DNA from: Ehretia macrophylla
Taxonomy: Eukaryota; Streptophyta; Magnoliopsida; Boraginales; Ehretiaceae
Direction: 5' to 3'
DNA: 64,000 bases
NCBI GenBank assembly: GCA_037974665.1
Contig: CM075773.1
Span: 32,560,853-32,624,852 of the forward strand
In this document: positions 12,100 through 22,797 of the stretch, piece after piece
Layout of the letters: each line of letters begins with the position of its first letter
How positions within the stretch are numbered: the stretch's first letter is position 1
Translations under genes and position numbers: made by a program
The notes under the pieces: model-generated
Databases searched by the model: none
What the model was told of the DNA's origin: nothing
What the model saw: the letters and a program-made list of their open reading frames with translations, nothing else

Positions 12100-13179
12100 C
12101 TACTCATTCCCTTCTTCGCGGACCAGTGCCACTGCCACTGCTGTCCCTGAGCATGCCAAGTATAGTACTAGCTCTTCCCCCACCTCAGGTCGGGATAGTA
12201 GGGGTAGTGAAGCTAGGTACATTTTCAGCTCTTGGAAGGTGTCTTGACATTCCGTAGTCCATTCAAAATTCATAGGATTCCTCAATATTTTGAACAGAGG
12301 AACACACTTGTCGGCCGACCTGGACATGAATCTACTCAACGCCGTAACCTTGCCCGCGAGCACCTGGACGTCTTTCACGCAGGTTGGCGGTGCCAGATCA
12401 AGTATCGCCTGAACCTTCTCCGGGTTGACTTCTATTCCCCGGGCCGTGACCATGAAACCCAAAAACTTTTCCTCCTTAACGCTAAATGTGCACTTTTTCG
12501 GGTTCAATTTTATCCCAAAGTGCTTCATTATGGCGAAGAATTCAGCCAGGTCGGCCACATGGTCGCCCGTCCTCCTGCTCTTGACCAACCTGTCATCTAC
12601 ATAGATCTCCATATTTTGGCCAATCTGATTCTTGAATGCCTTATTCACCATCTGAGTGTAGGTAGCTCCAGTATTCTTGAGGCCAAAAGGCACGACCTCA
12701 TAGTAGTAGAGACCTTTATCGGTGGTGAATACAATTTTCTCTTTGTCCCCGGGTACAATCTTAATCTGGTTGTAGCCTTTGAAGGCATCCATGAAAGAGA
12801 GTAACTCGAACCCGGATATAGCATCCACCATCTGATCAATCCGAGGTAGAGGAAAGCAGTCTTTGGGACAAGCTTTATTGAGGTCGGTGAAGTCAATACA
12901 TAATCTCCATCCGCCTAAGGATTTGGTCACCAGTACCACGTTGGATAACCAAGCTGTGTATTGAATTTTCTTTGTGTGGCCGGCGTCTACCAACTTATCC
13001 ACCTCTTCTGTTATGATCTGTTGCTTATCATAATGGAAGTGCCTGTGCTTCTGCTTTATCGGGTAGTGATTTGGGTTGGCATTTAGGTGATGCTCAATCA
13101 CACTCGGGTCAATACCTGTCATGTCAGAAGCAGACCATGCAAGTATATGTTCATTTTTCAAGAGAAATTGCTTATACAT
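12100..13179 (-). pseudogene. Reverse transcriptase domain of the Ty3 element
   Basis: A 359-codon open stretch with all core RT blocks: WLSNVVLVTKSLGGWRLCID, DLNKACPKDCFPLPRID, LLSFMDAFKGYNQI, TTDKGLYYYEVVPFGLKNTGAT, the catalytic YVDD followed by RLVKS, and KCTFSVKEEKFLGFMV. The sequence after YVDD is R where most relatives have M. Two frameshifts separate it from the protease: one near 13240 and one near 13180 where the frame beginning MYKQFLLKNEH takes over. It copies the element RNA into DNA. The open stretch is long but ends in the first of three TAG codons, so the polyprotein is broken. Confidence 0.9.
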
Positions 13180-13240
13180 TTATTGAGATCATCAGAGAGC
13201 TCACTCCCGATCTTCGCTCTCTTTGTTTCATCGAAGAGTT

Positions 13241-13933
13241 TCACCTCTTGAAGGTCTTCAGCTGGGCTTCCTCTCTTCGCATCCCTCTTCTCCTCGGGTA
13301 AATCTGGTCCCCAGCCAACTTGATATTTGGGACGGAGGGAGCTTTCATAGCACTCCCGGGCTGAAAGTTGAGCCCTCGGATGGTGGCTGTGCCGCCCGGG
13401 GTCGGAAACTTCAAGGCCTGATGGTAAGTTGAAGGAACGGCCCTGAAATGATTGAGTGCCACTCGACCCAAGAACCTATTATAAGTAGAGTTACAATCCA
13501 TCACAATGAAGTTGGCTTGCATCGAAACCCGTTTGTCTCCGTCTTCCAACTTCTGTGGGAGGTTGATGACCCCTTCGACTCGGTGGGCTTGTCCAGTGAA
13601 ACCAGCTAAGGTGCCCCTCAATGGCTTGAGTTGGCTCCTGTTCAACCCCATCTGCTCAAATGCGCTCAGGAATAGGACTTCTGCAGAGCTCCCGGTGTCC
13701 ACCATCAGCCTCTTCTCGGTGAAGTTGGCTATTTCAGCGCTGATCACCAACAGGTTGTCATGTAGCAATATCGCCCCCTCCAAGTCTTCTGAGAAGAAAG
13801 TGACCTCCTCTATCTTCGGGACTGGACCCCCCGCCGGCCCATACTCCCTTCCAACTTGAACATAACCCTTCCTGCCAGCCGAGGTCTCCCCACCCGACGC
13901 CAATCCTCCTGCAATGGTCTCAATCACAACCAA
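13241..13933 (-). pseudogene. Aspartic protease domain of the Ty3 element
   Basis: Carries the retropepsin active site in MVDTGSSAEVLFLSAFEQMG, followed by GFTGQAHRVEGVINLP and a FIVMDCNSTYNRFLGR segment, the usual order of Tat-type proteases. The protein frame matches that of gag (same phase), and the frame is lost near 13240 before RT starts. It would process the polyprotein. The stretch itself has no internal stop. Confidence 0.88.
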
Positions 13934-13979
13934 ACGTCCGCCCTTAACTTGGTGCCTGGGTGGACTTCTTTCTCTATCT

Positions 13980-15076
13980 CTCTGATCATGACCCTGGGTC
14001 AGCTATTGATCTACGTACCTCCGGAGGTGACCCCGGGCTATCAGTGCTTCGATCTCCTGTTTCAAATCTTTACACTCCTCGGTAGTGTGGCCGTAATCCA
14101 TATGGTAGGAGAAATACTTGGTCCTATTGCACTTCTCAGGTCAGCCTTTCATCCTCGGCGCTGGAGGTAGGTGGTTCTAGTACTGGATCTCCATCAGGAT
14201 TCGCTCCCTGGTAGTGTTAAGAGGAGTGAACATGGTGAACTGGGGGTTCTACTTTGGCTGTTGAAGCTGCTTACCTCGGTCATTTTGGGCCTTACCCCCA
14301 GGTTGGCCTCGCGAGACCTCTCCCTTCTCCCCGGCTTCTTTCTCCTTGTCATTGTCCCTCTTCGCCTGATGAATTTATTCCGAGTGTATGTACCCTTCTG
14401 CCCGTACCATCAGCTCGACTACGGTATCCACTGGGTCGATGGCCAAGGAAGACGTGAGGGGGCCTGACCTGAGCCCACTCTGGTATGCCATCAACGTCAT
14501 GGAATCCTTTAGGTTGGGGATTTTGAGGGACACTTCATTGAATCGAGTTTTGTAAGCCCTGAAACTTTCATCTCTGTGCTGCTTTACCAACAGCAATGTT
14601 GAAGTATGGCGGGTTGCACGTCGGCTTCCCGCAAAGCGGGACAGGAAAGCCTCAAGCAGCTGATGAAAACTTGTAATAGAGCTCCGATGAAGTTTTTGGA
14701 ACTAGTCCCAGGCATTTCCAACTAGGGTGGTCGGGAATATCTTTGTCTTCATGAGGTCGGTCAAATCATGCAGAGTCATATGGTGATCAAAGTTAAGCAG
14801 GTGGCTGGCGGGGTCTCCGTCCCCATTATAGACTGCTAGGTTGGGCATCCAGTTACCGGTAGGCAATGGCGTGGCCAGTACCTTGGGTGAGAGTGGGCTT
14901 ACATCGAGCTGGTTAATGACCTTGGCTATGGCAGCCGCGGTCTTGGCCTGCTCGGGGTCGGCATGTGCCACTCTTTTGCCTCTCGCCTCCTCGAGTCTCG
15001 CCATCGGCTCTAGGAAGCCCTCTATCTTCTTAAGTTCCTCGAACATCCTAAACATCATCCTCATCTCTGGCGACAA
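13980..15076 (-). pseudogene. gag region of the Ty3 element, broken
   Basis: On the minus strand, 15076-14702 encodes the N-terminal part (VYNGDGDPASHLLNFDHHM) and 14596-14375 the continuation (ESFRAYKTRFNEVSLKIPNL) in the same frame, split by a TAG at 14702-14704 just before an FQKLH segment. Near 14110-14060 comes MDYGHTTEECKDLKQEIE, part of the zinc-knuckle-like Cys/His region placed between capsid and protease. Gag forms the virus-like particle and binds RNA. The start at 15076 is the first ATG; an earlier start is possible because homologous frames often begin closer to the LTR. Confidence 0.78.
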
Positions 15077-15299
15077 GTTGGAGTTGAGGTCTTCGTCTGT
15101 TGAAGGGTCAGTTTGCGAGGCTAATTGTATACGTTGGCTCGTTCCAACATCGGTTTAGGTTGGGTGTTGGCTAGGCACCTGCGTGGTTTCAAGGTCCCCA
15201 TCCGAGTTGGGTGAGTCCTCTACCAGTGCGCTGTGGTTTCTTGTTTGTACCATGATGGTTTCTCAATGAGCGGTGAGAAGAGTAATAGAAAGAACTCGT

Positions 15300-15319
15300 T
15301 CCTACATACGGCGCTAAAC
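15300..15319 (-). other. Primer-binding region next to the 5' LTR
   Basis: On the minus strand the bases after the LTR end read GTTTAGCGCCGTATGTAGG. The TAGCGCCGTATGTAGG part resembles the GGCGCCGT-type primer sites of plant Tat elements. The tRNA that primed it cannot be named with certainty from the sequence. Confidence 0.55.
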
Positions 15320-15796
15320 TGTCGAGGTCGGAATATAGCAGTTGAGGTTGGGAAGCTACTCATGCCGAGCTGGAATTCTGGGTTGGCTTCTTGACCTAGA
15401 TTTTCGGGTCGGCTACCTGACCTGTACAAGGAAAAGGAAGGAAAATGCGGGGTGATAACCCAGATTTTCCCTTCGAGCGTGCAAATGATTAGTATGTCTG
15501 AGCTGGCGAAGTAGCTGAGAGCATTTTTTGAGCAGTTACCTCATAAATGAAGGGGTGAAGCTCTATTTATACTAAATTCGGATCTGACAGCATTTAATGC
15601 AGCGCACCTTTATGTCTCATCAAGACTTTATGTCCCATCAGGACAGCTGGCGTAGAGGTCGGAATTTTCTTGGGTCGGAGTGAGGTCAGATCGGCATCCA
15701 GGTTGGGCATTAGCTGAATACGCTGGCCTTGGCTCAGATTGCCCGGCCTTAGCTCGGTGCGGGTGTCTTACCTCAGCTCGGGGTCCACCCTCGTCA
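15320..15796 (-). repeat. 5' LTR of the Ty3 element
   Basis: 477 bp, starts TGACGAGG and ends CCTCGACA on the minus strand, with a TATA-like segment (minus-strand AGTATAAATAG, near 15565-15575) that could drive the element transcript. It differs from the other LTR by about 13 percent by hand count. Confidence 0.92.
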
Positions 15797-15904
15797 ATTA
15801 TAATTTGCTAGACTTATATAAATAGTGTTGCCCTTCGCTCTCATGGCCTTGCATGGTTGAACTTCAATTTCTTGTCCTGGCTTGTACTTTAACTAACAGT
15901 ATAT

Positions 15905-15947
15905 CTTCCTAGCAAAAAAAAAAAAAAGTATATCTTTTTTTTGTCAA
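15905..15947. mobile_element. Two nested tail-only insertions
   Basis: Outer event: AACTAACAGTATAT occurs at 15891-15904 and 15948-15961, with a T-run plus GTCA between them (minus strand TTGAC-A(n)). Inner event: AGTATATCTT occurs at 15898-15907 and 15927-15936, enclosing CCTAGC plus an A-run (15908-15926) on the opposite strand. The second event duplicated part of the first one's flank, which gives their order. Confidence 0.55.
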
Positions 15948-16887
15948 AACTAACAGTATATATATCATAAGCGGTGGATATACTACCCTACATGAAGATC
16001 ATATCCTCTATTAATTCATGAGATTAGGAAAATATTTAAAACGTTATAATCGGTCCGATTGAGTATAGAAATAAGTTTTATAAGTTTTTAAAATCTCCTT
16101 TTTATTCAGTTGAATAATTCAACTGTAACATTTTTTTAGCGTTTTCTAATTTAATCATATTCTGAAATCTCCACTTTTGCAAATACGCATGGAGACGTCT
16201 TATCCAAAGCTTCCACTTTATGTTTTACATTTACAAAAAGATGCAGAGACATGAAGATTATGTATGTCTCTTAAGTGGTCCCTGATATTTTCAACTAAAA
16301 CTATACCTCATGATAATGTATCTTTACCTTTTTATTTATGTTTTCTGATTTCCAATTATAATTTCTGTTATAAGGGAATATTAATTTTGACAAAAAGTTT
16401 GTCCAAATATCTATATAATATTCTACTTTATTTTTGACATGCAGGTCGTCCACATTTCCAAAAACTATCACCAAAATGTTCTCCAAATAAATAGTTTTAT
16501 AATAATCATTTGTCTTGTTAATTTAGTAAGATTAAATTTCCATATGTATGCAACTTAATTCTGAAAAAGGATAAAATCAATGCAGATTGTGATTAAATTT
16601 CGAATTGTATCTAGTCTAGCAATTAGAGCAAATGTTTTATTATAGTCGATCCCTGGTAATTGTGAGTAGCACTTAACTATACTAACCTAGCTTTGTGCTT
16701 TAAATTGAACTATCAAGTTAAGTTTTATTCGGTAGATCCACTTGATTTCAATTTTGTCCTTTGAGTGATAAATTAATTGTCGAGTCTTGTTCTTCTCAAT
16801 CATTCTTTCTCTCCATTTTAACTTTGCTTTGACCCAAAATATTTTCTTTAATTTGCAGCTTCTTCAAAGCTTGAAAATTTTGCCCCA

Positions 16888-17042
16888 AAGGGCATAGTCC
16901 AACGGTTGTGGGAGTGAAATCAGTCATGTGAAGTTGTGGGTTCGACACTCCCTACTATTTTGTAGCTCGACTCTTTACTGACCTGGTGCATGTATTGGGA
17001 TACACTGCTGCACGTGTGAGTTTATCAATTGGTAGTCGGGCT
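16888..17042 (+). mobile_element. tRNA-derived SINE, interrupted by a solo LTR
   Basis: An A-box-like TAGTCCAACGG (about 16896-16906) is followed about 45 bp later by a B-box-like GGTTCGACACTCC (about 16949-16961), the internal RNA polymerase III promoter layout of tRNA-derived SINEs. The 3' half (TTTATCAATTGGT, near 17021) recurs at 21117-21130, where a copy has target duplications and an A tail. The SINE is cut by the solo LTR at 17043. Confidence 0.5.
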
Positions 17043-17649
17043 TGTAGACGTCGAAATCTACAATCACGAATCTTTCAAGCACCAACAACCTACAAGGAGG
17101 ATATCAGTGTGGTGTCGGTCGAAGATCTTTGATACTCAAGTTAATACTAAGTTAATACTTTATCAGTGAAAATAAGAGTACGAGAGAAAGTATGGTGAAT
17201 CGTGGTGTCAACGTCAATATGAAGGGTAGGCTGTGTGGAATGAAGGGAAAAAGGGAGAGTATTCCTAGCTAGATGCGGTGAATACTCGATCCCTTCCCTT
17301 GGGTAGGTATGACCTACTTATAGTTGCGGAAAGGCCAAGAGTTAGGGACTCTTGAGGCTTGTATTTCGTGTGGACTACTGAGAGTCATGATCGCTTATCC
17401 TTTAAGATCTGATAGAGTCTAACTTTATCTCGAGTTCGCAGACAATCATCCACTCATAGTGGATTGGTCAGCTTAGATTTCTCTTTGATAGTATATCTAC
17501 GGACATTCGATAGAGTTCGAATCATATTTAGATTTGTCGTTTGTTGTTCACATATGACTATATTGATGTCCAAGCTTAGCCAAGGGCCTTGGGGTCGAGA
17601 GACCTGTCAAAGTTGGACTATGGGTTTAAGCCCAATTTTGGCATTAACA
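17043..17649 (-). mobile_element. Solo LTR, about 607 bp
   Basis: On the minus strand it starts TGTTAATGCC and ends ACGTCTACA, so it has TG...CA ends. The 5-bp flanks are GGGCT and GGGTT (4 of 5). It has a TATA-like CTATAAGTAGG on the minus strand near 17315. No gag or pol is next to it, so it is what remains after recombination between two LTRs. The layout resembles plant Ty3 LTRs, but it is unlike the LTRs of the 6-15 kb element. Confidence 0.6.
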
Positions 17650-18162
17650 GGGTTCCATTAAATAATTCGGTGGTTAAATTCTTTTAACCTAACTGTATTT
17701 CCATATCATCAAAAAAAAAATATAGGTTAGAAAATTTTAAATACAGTATAACTAAGTCAACATTCTCTTCAAGAATGACTCACCAATATCCCATCGAGCA
17801 TTATACAGATGATTCCTCCAACACGAAATGTGGCAATTTTCCGAGGTGACAAATATTTCCTGATATCCCATGTGCTTATACTCCCCTAATTCCAAGACAT
17901 GGAAAAACACTACAAACCACAAGTCATATAAGTTTGCATATGACTAACTGAAGGTTAGTGAATTGAAAACCAATTAGAATACAGCCACAATTATTGTTCC
18001 TATGATGAATCGAAGGTGCAATGAATTTCTCTGAGTCAACAAAAATGGTATACATATAACTATAAATGGTTGATTTATTAGTGGAGTGATTAGAATGTTG
18101 GTAAAAGATTTGTTCAACTTCTTGGTTTAAATTACAAAATTAATTTATCTGGGGTGAATTCT

Positions 18163-18315
18163 TTTTTTTTTGGTTAAAAGAAGATTGCATTAAACAGAAA
18201 AAAATAGAGTTAACCAGCTTTTTGGGGAGGAAAGTCAGAGTACAAAAGTTTTTAAAGAGGAGGGAGGATAATAACGACCCAATTAATATTCAAATTACAG
18301 TTAACCAATCCCTTT
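18163..18315 (-). mobile_element. 5'-truncated LINE-type insertion, 153 bp
   Basis: Bounded by two perfect copies of GGGGTGAATTCT (18151-18162 and 18316-18327). On the minus strand it ends with CTTTTAACC plus an A-run, similar to the end of the insertion at 58448. Read as a 3' fragment of a LINE inserted by target-primed reverse transcription, with no coding sequence. Confidence 0.7.
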
Positions 18316-18715
18316 GGGGTGAATTCTAATAAGTTTGATTTTGACTAATCTAAATTATGTATCTTTCAAATAAGATCATAAATTTTGAAATATAATATCG
18401 TTCTCATATTGTTTTTTTTAGAAAGCTTGATTAGTAAAAAAAATATATATGTCCAAAACCAAAAAGAGATTAACCCACTTCATTCTTCGAGCAAATAAAA
18501 TGAACTTTTGACGTAATAAAAAAGATAAGAAAATAAATGAAAGGAAAACAGTGCTAACAATAAGTCGGCGGACTATGAATAGAGACATCAAAAGTGGACC
18601 AGTAACATACGATAAGAATGTCATGGACAGCAAATCTCGGCCGTGGATGCTTCCTAAGTTAACTCGTGGGTGGGCCCATATCCAAATCTCAAATCGCAAT
18701 CAACGGTGATTCTAC

Positions 18716-18855
18716 GGTCTTATATATCCGGTAACACGAGGACACGTGTGCTAGTTGTGGAGAATTTGCATTAATCTTGCGCATGTGATGGCTCGTGTAA
18801 TTTCTGACAGTCCAGGTAGACCCACCACGTGAGGAACGCAACCAAACAACACGTG
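18716..18855 (-). promoter_or_regulatory. Promoter-like G-box cluster without a recognised gene
   Basis: Three perfect palindromic CACGTG G-boxes at 18743-18748, 18826-18831 and 18850-18855, followed on the minus strand by a TATA-like GATATATAAG near 18718-18727. This order fits a minus-strand core promoter responsive to bZIP/bHLH factors (ABA or light). The minus-strand frame that begins at 18699 has no domain I recognise, so a product is not assigned. Confidence 0.4.
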
Positions 18856-19058
18856 CAGCTGTTAGCTTGAAAGACTCTAATCACAGGACTAAATTTGATT
18901 TAGATCTTATTATAAAGCTCATTATCTCGTTGCATTATATTTAAGAGATTTCTCAGTTGGAGCCGAAAAAATAATATTCCTCGATTATTACTAAATTGAT
19001 TGCAATTTTTTTGTACCTGTAAAAATCCGACTAGAGCGCAAAAGAGGAATATTACTTT

Positions 19059-19238
19059 TTTTTTTACTTAAAGCCCCTGGTGTTCGGGACTATAATGGCC
19101 CGATTAATTCAGAGTTCGGTTCGAATAGTGCCCGCAGAATTTAAATCTTACTCAGAGAAAAAGATCTTGTTCAGAATTGTTTAATATGGCGCCCTCATAG
19201 AGAATCGAACTCTCGACCTCTTTTGACATTCACAAAAG
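19059..19238 (-). mobile_element. 5'-truncated tRNA-derived SINE, 180 bp
   Basis: Bounded by two perfect 16-bp copies of AGAGGAATATTACTTT (19043-19058 and 19239-19254). On the minus strand it has a B box GAGTTCGATTCTC near its 5' end, a GCGCCATATT segment, and finishes with an A-run. No A box is left, so the 5' part of the tRNA head is lost. Confidence 0.75.
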
Positions 19239-21089
19239 AGAGGAATATTACTTTAAAATGAGAAATTAGTCAGGATCAAACACGATAGTGACACATGTCT
19301 TACTTTTGATAAAACTATATATTTTTTATAAATTCTCGTCTTTTCTGAGCATTTGTAAAAATAATAATCAACTTAGTGTTACATTGATTTTAATTTTTTT
19401 CATTAACACTCATTGTCTCGTATATGATTTTGAGACATTAGGTGTTTAAGAGAGTTTAGATCCAGTTACGTTGGCAGATTAACATCGTGTGTCGTGAAAT
19501 TTAGTGTATTTTATATTAAACCAAGATAAGAATAGCAGAGACAAATGTCTATAAGACAATCAAGAAGAATAAGGGAGTTGGTAGAGACTTTATCAATGGA
19601 GATTTCACTTTGTCTTGTTACGTCTTTTTTCTTCTTTTCTATTGTTTTTGTGAAAAGTCTTTGGTCCATCAAGACGGTCGTTAATTTTAAAAATACGTGA
19701 AATGAGTGTTACACATATATGAAATACACTTATGTAAGTGAGACTTATGTTTGTTTGACGGATTAAAGAGTTTTTTTTATTTTAATTAAGTAAAATTATA
19801 TTAGATTCAAATTATCGAACTTTCTTTTTATGTATAAAAAATAAGTAGATTTTTTTTTTCTTAATTAAGCATAGTGTGATTATAGAGGTGGTTTCTACAA
19901 TCCTCCTTACCTAATTTGAGAAAAAAAAAGAAGGGTAAAAATATTTCCTAAAACGGTCGTCCAGTAGCAATAATCTACTCTATCATTGTATCTTTATCTC
20001 AATTACGCCTTATTTCAAAAAAAAAAAAATCCATATAACGAAGGGAATACTCGTCTCTATTTTTATTTTTAATTTAGATAATTTATCAAAATAGTTCTAG
20101 ATTGTTGTCTTTTTTTATATTTAAGTCCTCTATATTTTATTTTAGACAAAATAATCATTCATCTTTTATTTTGGTAACGGTTAGTTTTTGGAGAAAAATT
20201 TGTCAAAAAATACCTTTAGTGAACATGTGGCAACAAAATACATAAACTTTAAAATGTTTATATTTTATCGTAAGACAATTTTGTCTTTGAAAATTTGTGA
20301 ATTTTGCTGCTACGTGTCATCTACGTATTTACTAATATTATTTTTTTGACGGATTTTATTCTAAGAATTAACGATTATCACCAAAATAAAAAATAAAAAA
20401 TTAATTTGTTTAAAATTAAAAATAAGAGGTTTAAATATTAAAAAAGATAAAAATTTAAAACCATTTTAATAAATTACCCTTTTTATTTTTACTGGCGGGT
20501 TTGATGTGCTTGAGTTTGTCTACACCTGTTTAAACACAAAAACAAAAAGAAACAATATTTTGCCTCCGATTAAGGTTGCATGTTACCATACCGGTGCACG
20601 TGTGGGTGCAGTTCTTTGAACTGTCCATGTGAAAATGGCGTCGGTTCGAAGAAAACATTTGTCTTCATACGACGGTGTTCCATATCGATGCTGTTTCCGA
20701 CGAAAAAATAGCAATGCTGTTGGACATGATGCGACAATTGTTTATACTTTTAGGTTGCGTACAATGTAAATGCTGTAAACTGCCCCCATCAACATGGTTA
20801 AATAATAGTGGGGTAAAATTACTCTTTGACATTTTTTATTATTTTAAAATTTTACTCTTAACTAATTTAGTGTACATGTGAGGGTGAATATCTGCACTCG
20901 AGAATTTATAAGTTAATGATCGGGTTACACTGAATAAATCGATGATCAAATTTCATCAATTGAATCCTCACATCATCTAAAAAAATGTTGTAAACTCGTC
21001 CTTTGTTTTCTTTTTCTGGTCAAAAGCCTCATGCTTGTTACGACTCTCTTTTTCCTCTCCCTATACCAATGCAAAGAGATGTTTGTTGT

Positions 21090-21213
21090 GTTGGGGCGTA
21101 CTACTACACCCGTAAGTTTATCAATTGGTGATTGTAGTGCTGCACCCAATTAGTTATCAGATTTCGACAACTAAGTTCCTACATTAAAAAAAAAAAAAGA
21201 AAGAAAGAGAAAG
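21090..21213 (+). mobile_element. 5'-truncated SINE-like copy with A tail
   Basis: Flanked by AGAGATGTTTGTTGT (21075-21089) and AGAGATGTCTGTTGT (21214-21228), 14 of 15 identical. The insert ends in an A-run followed by GAAAGAAAG. Its middle shares TTTATCAATTGGT with the SINE at 16888, so the two are the same family. Confidence 0.6.
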
Positions 21214-22780
21214 AGAGATGTCTGTTGTTTCCATGCTAACATAATAATCAAACAACATGGTTTCCTTCTATTTTGTGAATACTTTATTGTTTTTATGTAG
21301 ACGGATTTTTGCGTGCATAAAACTAATACAGAAGACGGATAAAAAAGTAAATTTAATTGTTTGACCTATATAATCAATCTCACATAGTTTTTATTTTTGT
21401 GGATCCGTTATTATTCTTAGTAATTGGATGGAGTCAATCAAACAGAATTTTGGGTAGATAAAATTAATAGAGAAGATGTATACAAATCTCACTTTATAGG
21501 ATAAAACTTAATTTAATCAAATCTTTTGTCATCTTTAACAAGGATCATTGGTTACAAAAAATCATTAAGTTCAATCTTATATTACGATTACATACTAGTA
21601 AGACTCATATTATTATGTGTCTCATTAGTGGTGAGAGCTGTTTGTGGAATCCAAATTTTTTTTCATTGATTACTAGCCATGCCCATGCCATATAAGTTTC
21701 AGTGGTATTCATCAAGTGGAGAAAGAAAAATGAAAAGGAAAACTGTGGAACAATCACATAACAAATATATAGACATGATCTGGTCACATGCAAATAAGAA
21801 CAAAAATCATGTCACAGTTTAACATGTTATTTAAGTTAAGTTGGGTTAGTCCGACCTGTGAACTCATTTAGTTCAGTTAATAAATGGGTTGAATTAGCCC
21901 AAACTATTATTATTTGGACTGAGTTAAGATTAAAAAAATACAAATCCAACTCGATCTATTAATTTTACATGAGTTAAATGGGTTAATTGAGCTGAATTCG
22001 GGCCAGTCCATTTTTTTAAGCAATATATATATATCAATGAATTATTAAATCTTAAGGCAATACAAAATTTTAAAAATAACTCAAAATGTTATTAAATTAA
22101 AATTTGGAACTTAAAAAAATAAAAAATTGATATGAGAAATAATACAAAAATTAAAACAAAAAAATGCGTCATGCACAATCTAACTCTACGATATGACTTC
22201 ACTATAAATATATTATATATATATATATATATATATTGTGGTCATGACTCTACAATCTGACTTCACTATATGTATATATATATAAGCATTATGGTCATGA
22301 GTTATGACTCTACGATCTGATTTCACTATAAAAAAATATGGTTATACACGATCTGACTTCACTTCAAAAAAAAAAAAATATTTTTTTTTTTTGTTAGAAA
22401 TAGAGTTAAATTAAATTGAACTAGTTTACCGAATCGAGTTGGACTAGTTTACTAAATTGAGTTAGATTGAGTTTTTGAATCGTGCTGGGTTGGGTTAAAG
22501 AATCGAGTTGGGCTGAGTTTATAATTTTTAAACTTGAATCCAACTCAACTCACAGTATTACATAGATTATATAATCCAACCCAATATTTTAACAACTTAA
22601 TTAGACTGAATTAAATTATTATCGATTTAAATTGAATTACAACCCTATAAACCTAGCCCCATTAACATGTTGAGTCACAGTCGCATGGATATCACGACAC
22701 GACAACACTTCAGAAGAGGGATTCAGGAAATCTTTATCCTGTTTATTTGCCCACAAGTTCAGAAGTGGGAAAGCTATCAC

Positions 22781-22797
22781 TTTTTTTTTTTGGACAA
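22781..22797 (-). mobile_element. Tail-only insertion with 13-bp direct repeats
   Basis: GGAAAGCTATCAC occurs at 22768-22780 and 22798-22810, with a T-run and GGACAA between. On the minus strand the insert reads TTGTCC plus an A-run, a variant of the TTGACC-A(n) tail. Confidence 0.55.

Larger units (their letters stand above)
6068..15796 (-). mobile_element. Ty3 LTR retrotransposon, Tat type, full length, decayed
   Basis: The element is 9.7 kb and reads on the minus strand: 5' LTR (15320-15796), primer-binding region, gag, protease, RT, RNase H, integrase, a plus-strand accessory ORF with its own promoter, a G/A-rich polypurine tract and the 3' LTR (6068-6546). LTRs start TG and end CA in the element's sense, except that the 3' LTR has TA at its start. 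The flanking 5 bp are ATTAG and ATTAT (4 of 5 identical). RNase H lies before integrase, the Ty3 order, and an antisense ORF between pol and the 3' LTR is known from Tat/Retand/Grande-type plant elements. By hand the two LTRs differ at roughly 60 of 478 positions, mostly transitions, so it is an old insertion. All reading frames carry stops or frameshifts; it is not autonomous. Confidence 0.93.

Noticed and set aside
12232..12804. A 190-codon plus-strand frame
   Set aside because: It is the antisense shadow of the reverse-transcriptase region; it has no domain of its own.
13506..14467. Several plus-strand frames of 100 codons or so
   Set aside because: They lie opposite gag and protease, are GC-driven, and the minus strand carries the known motifs.
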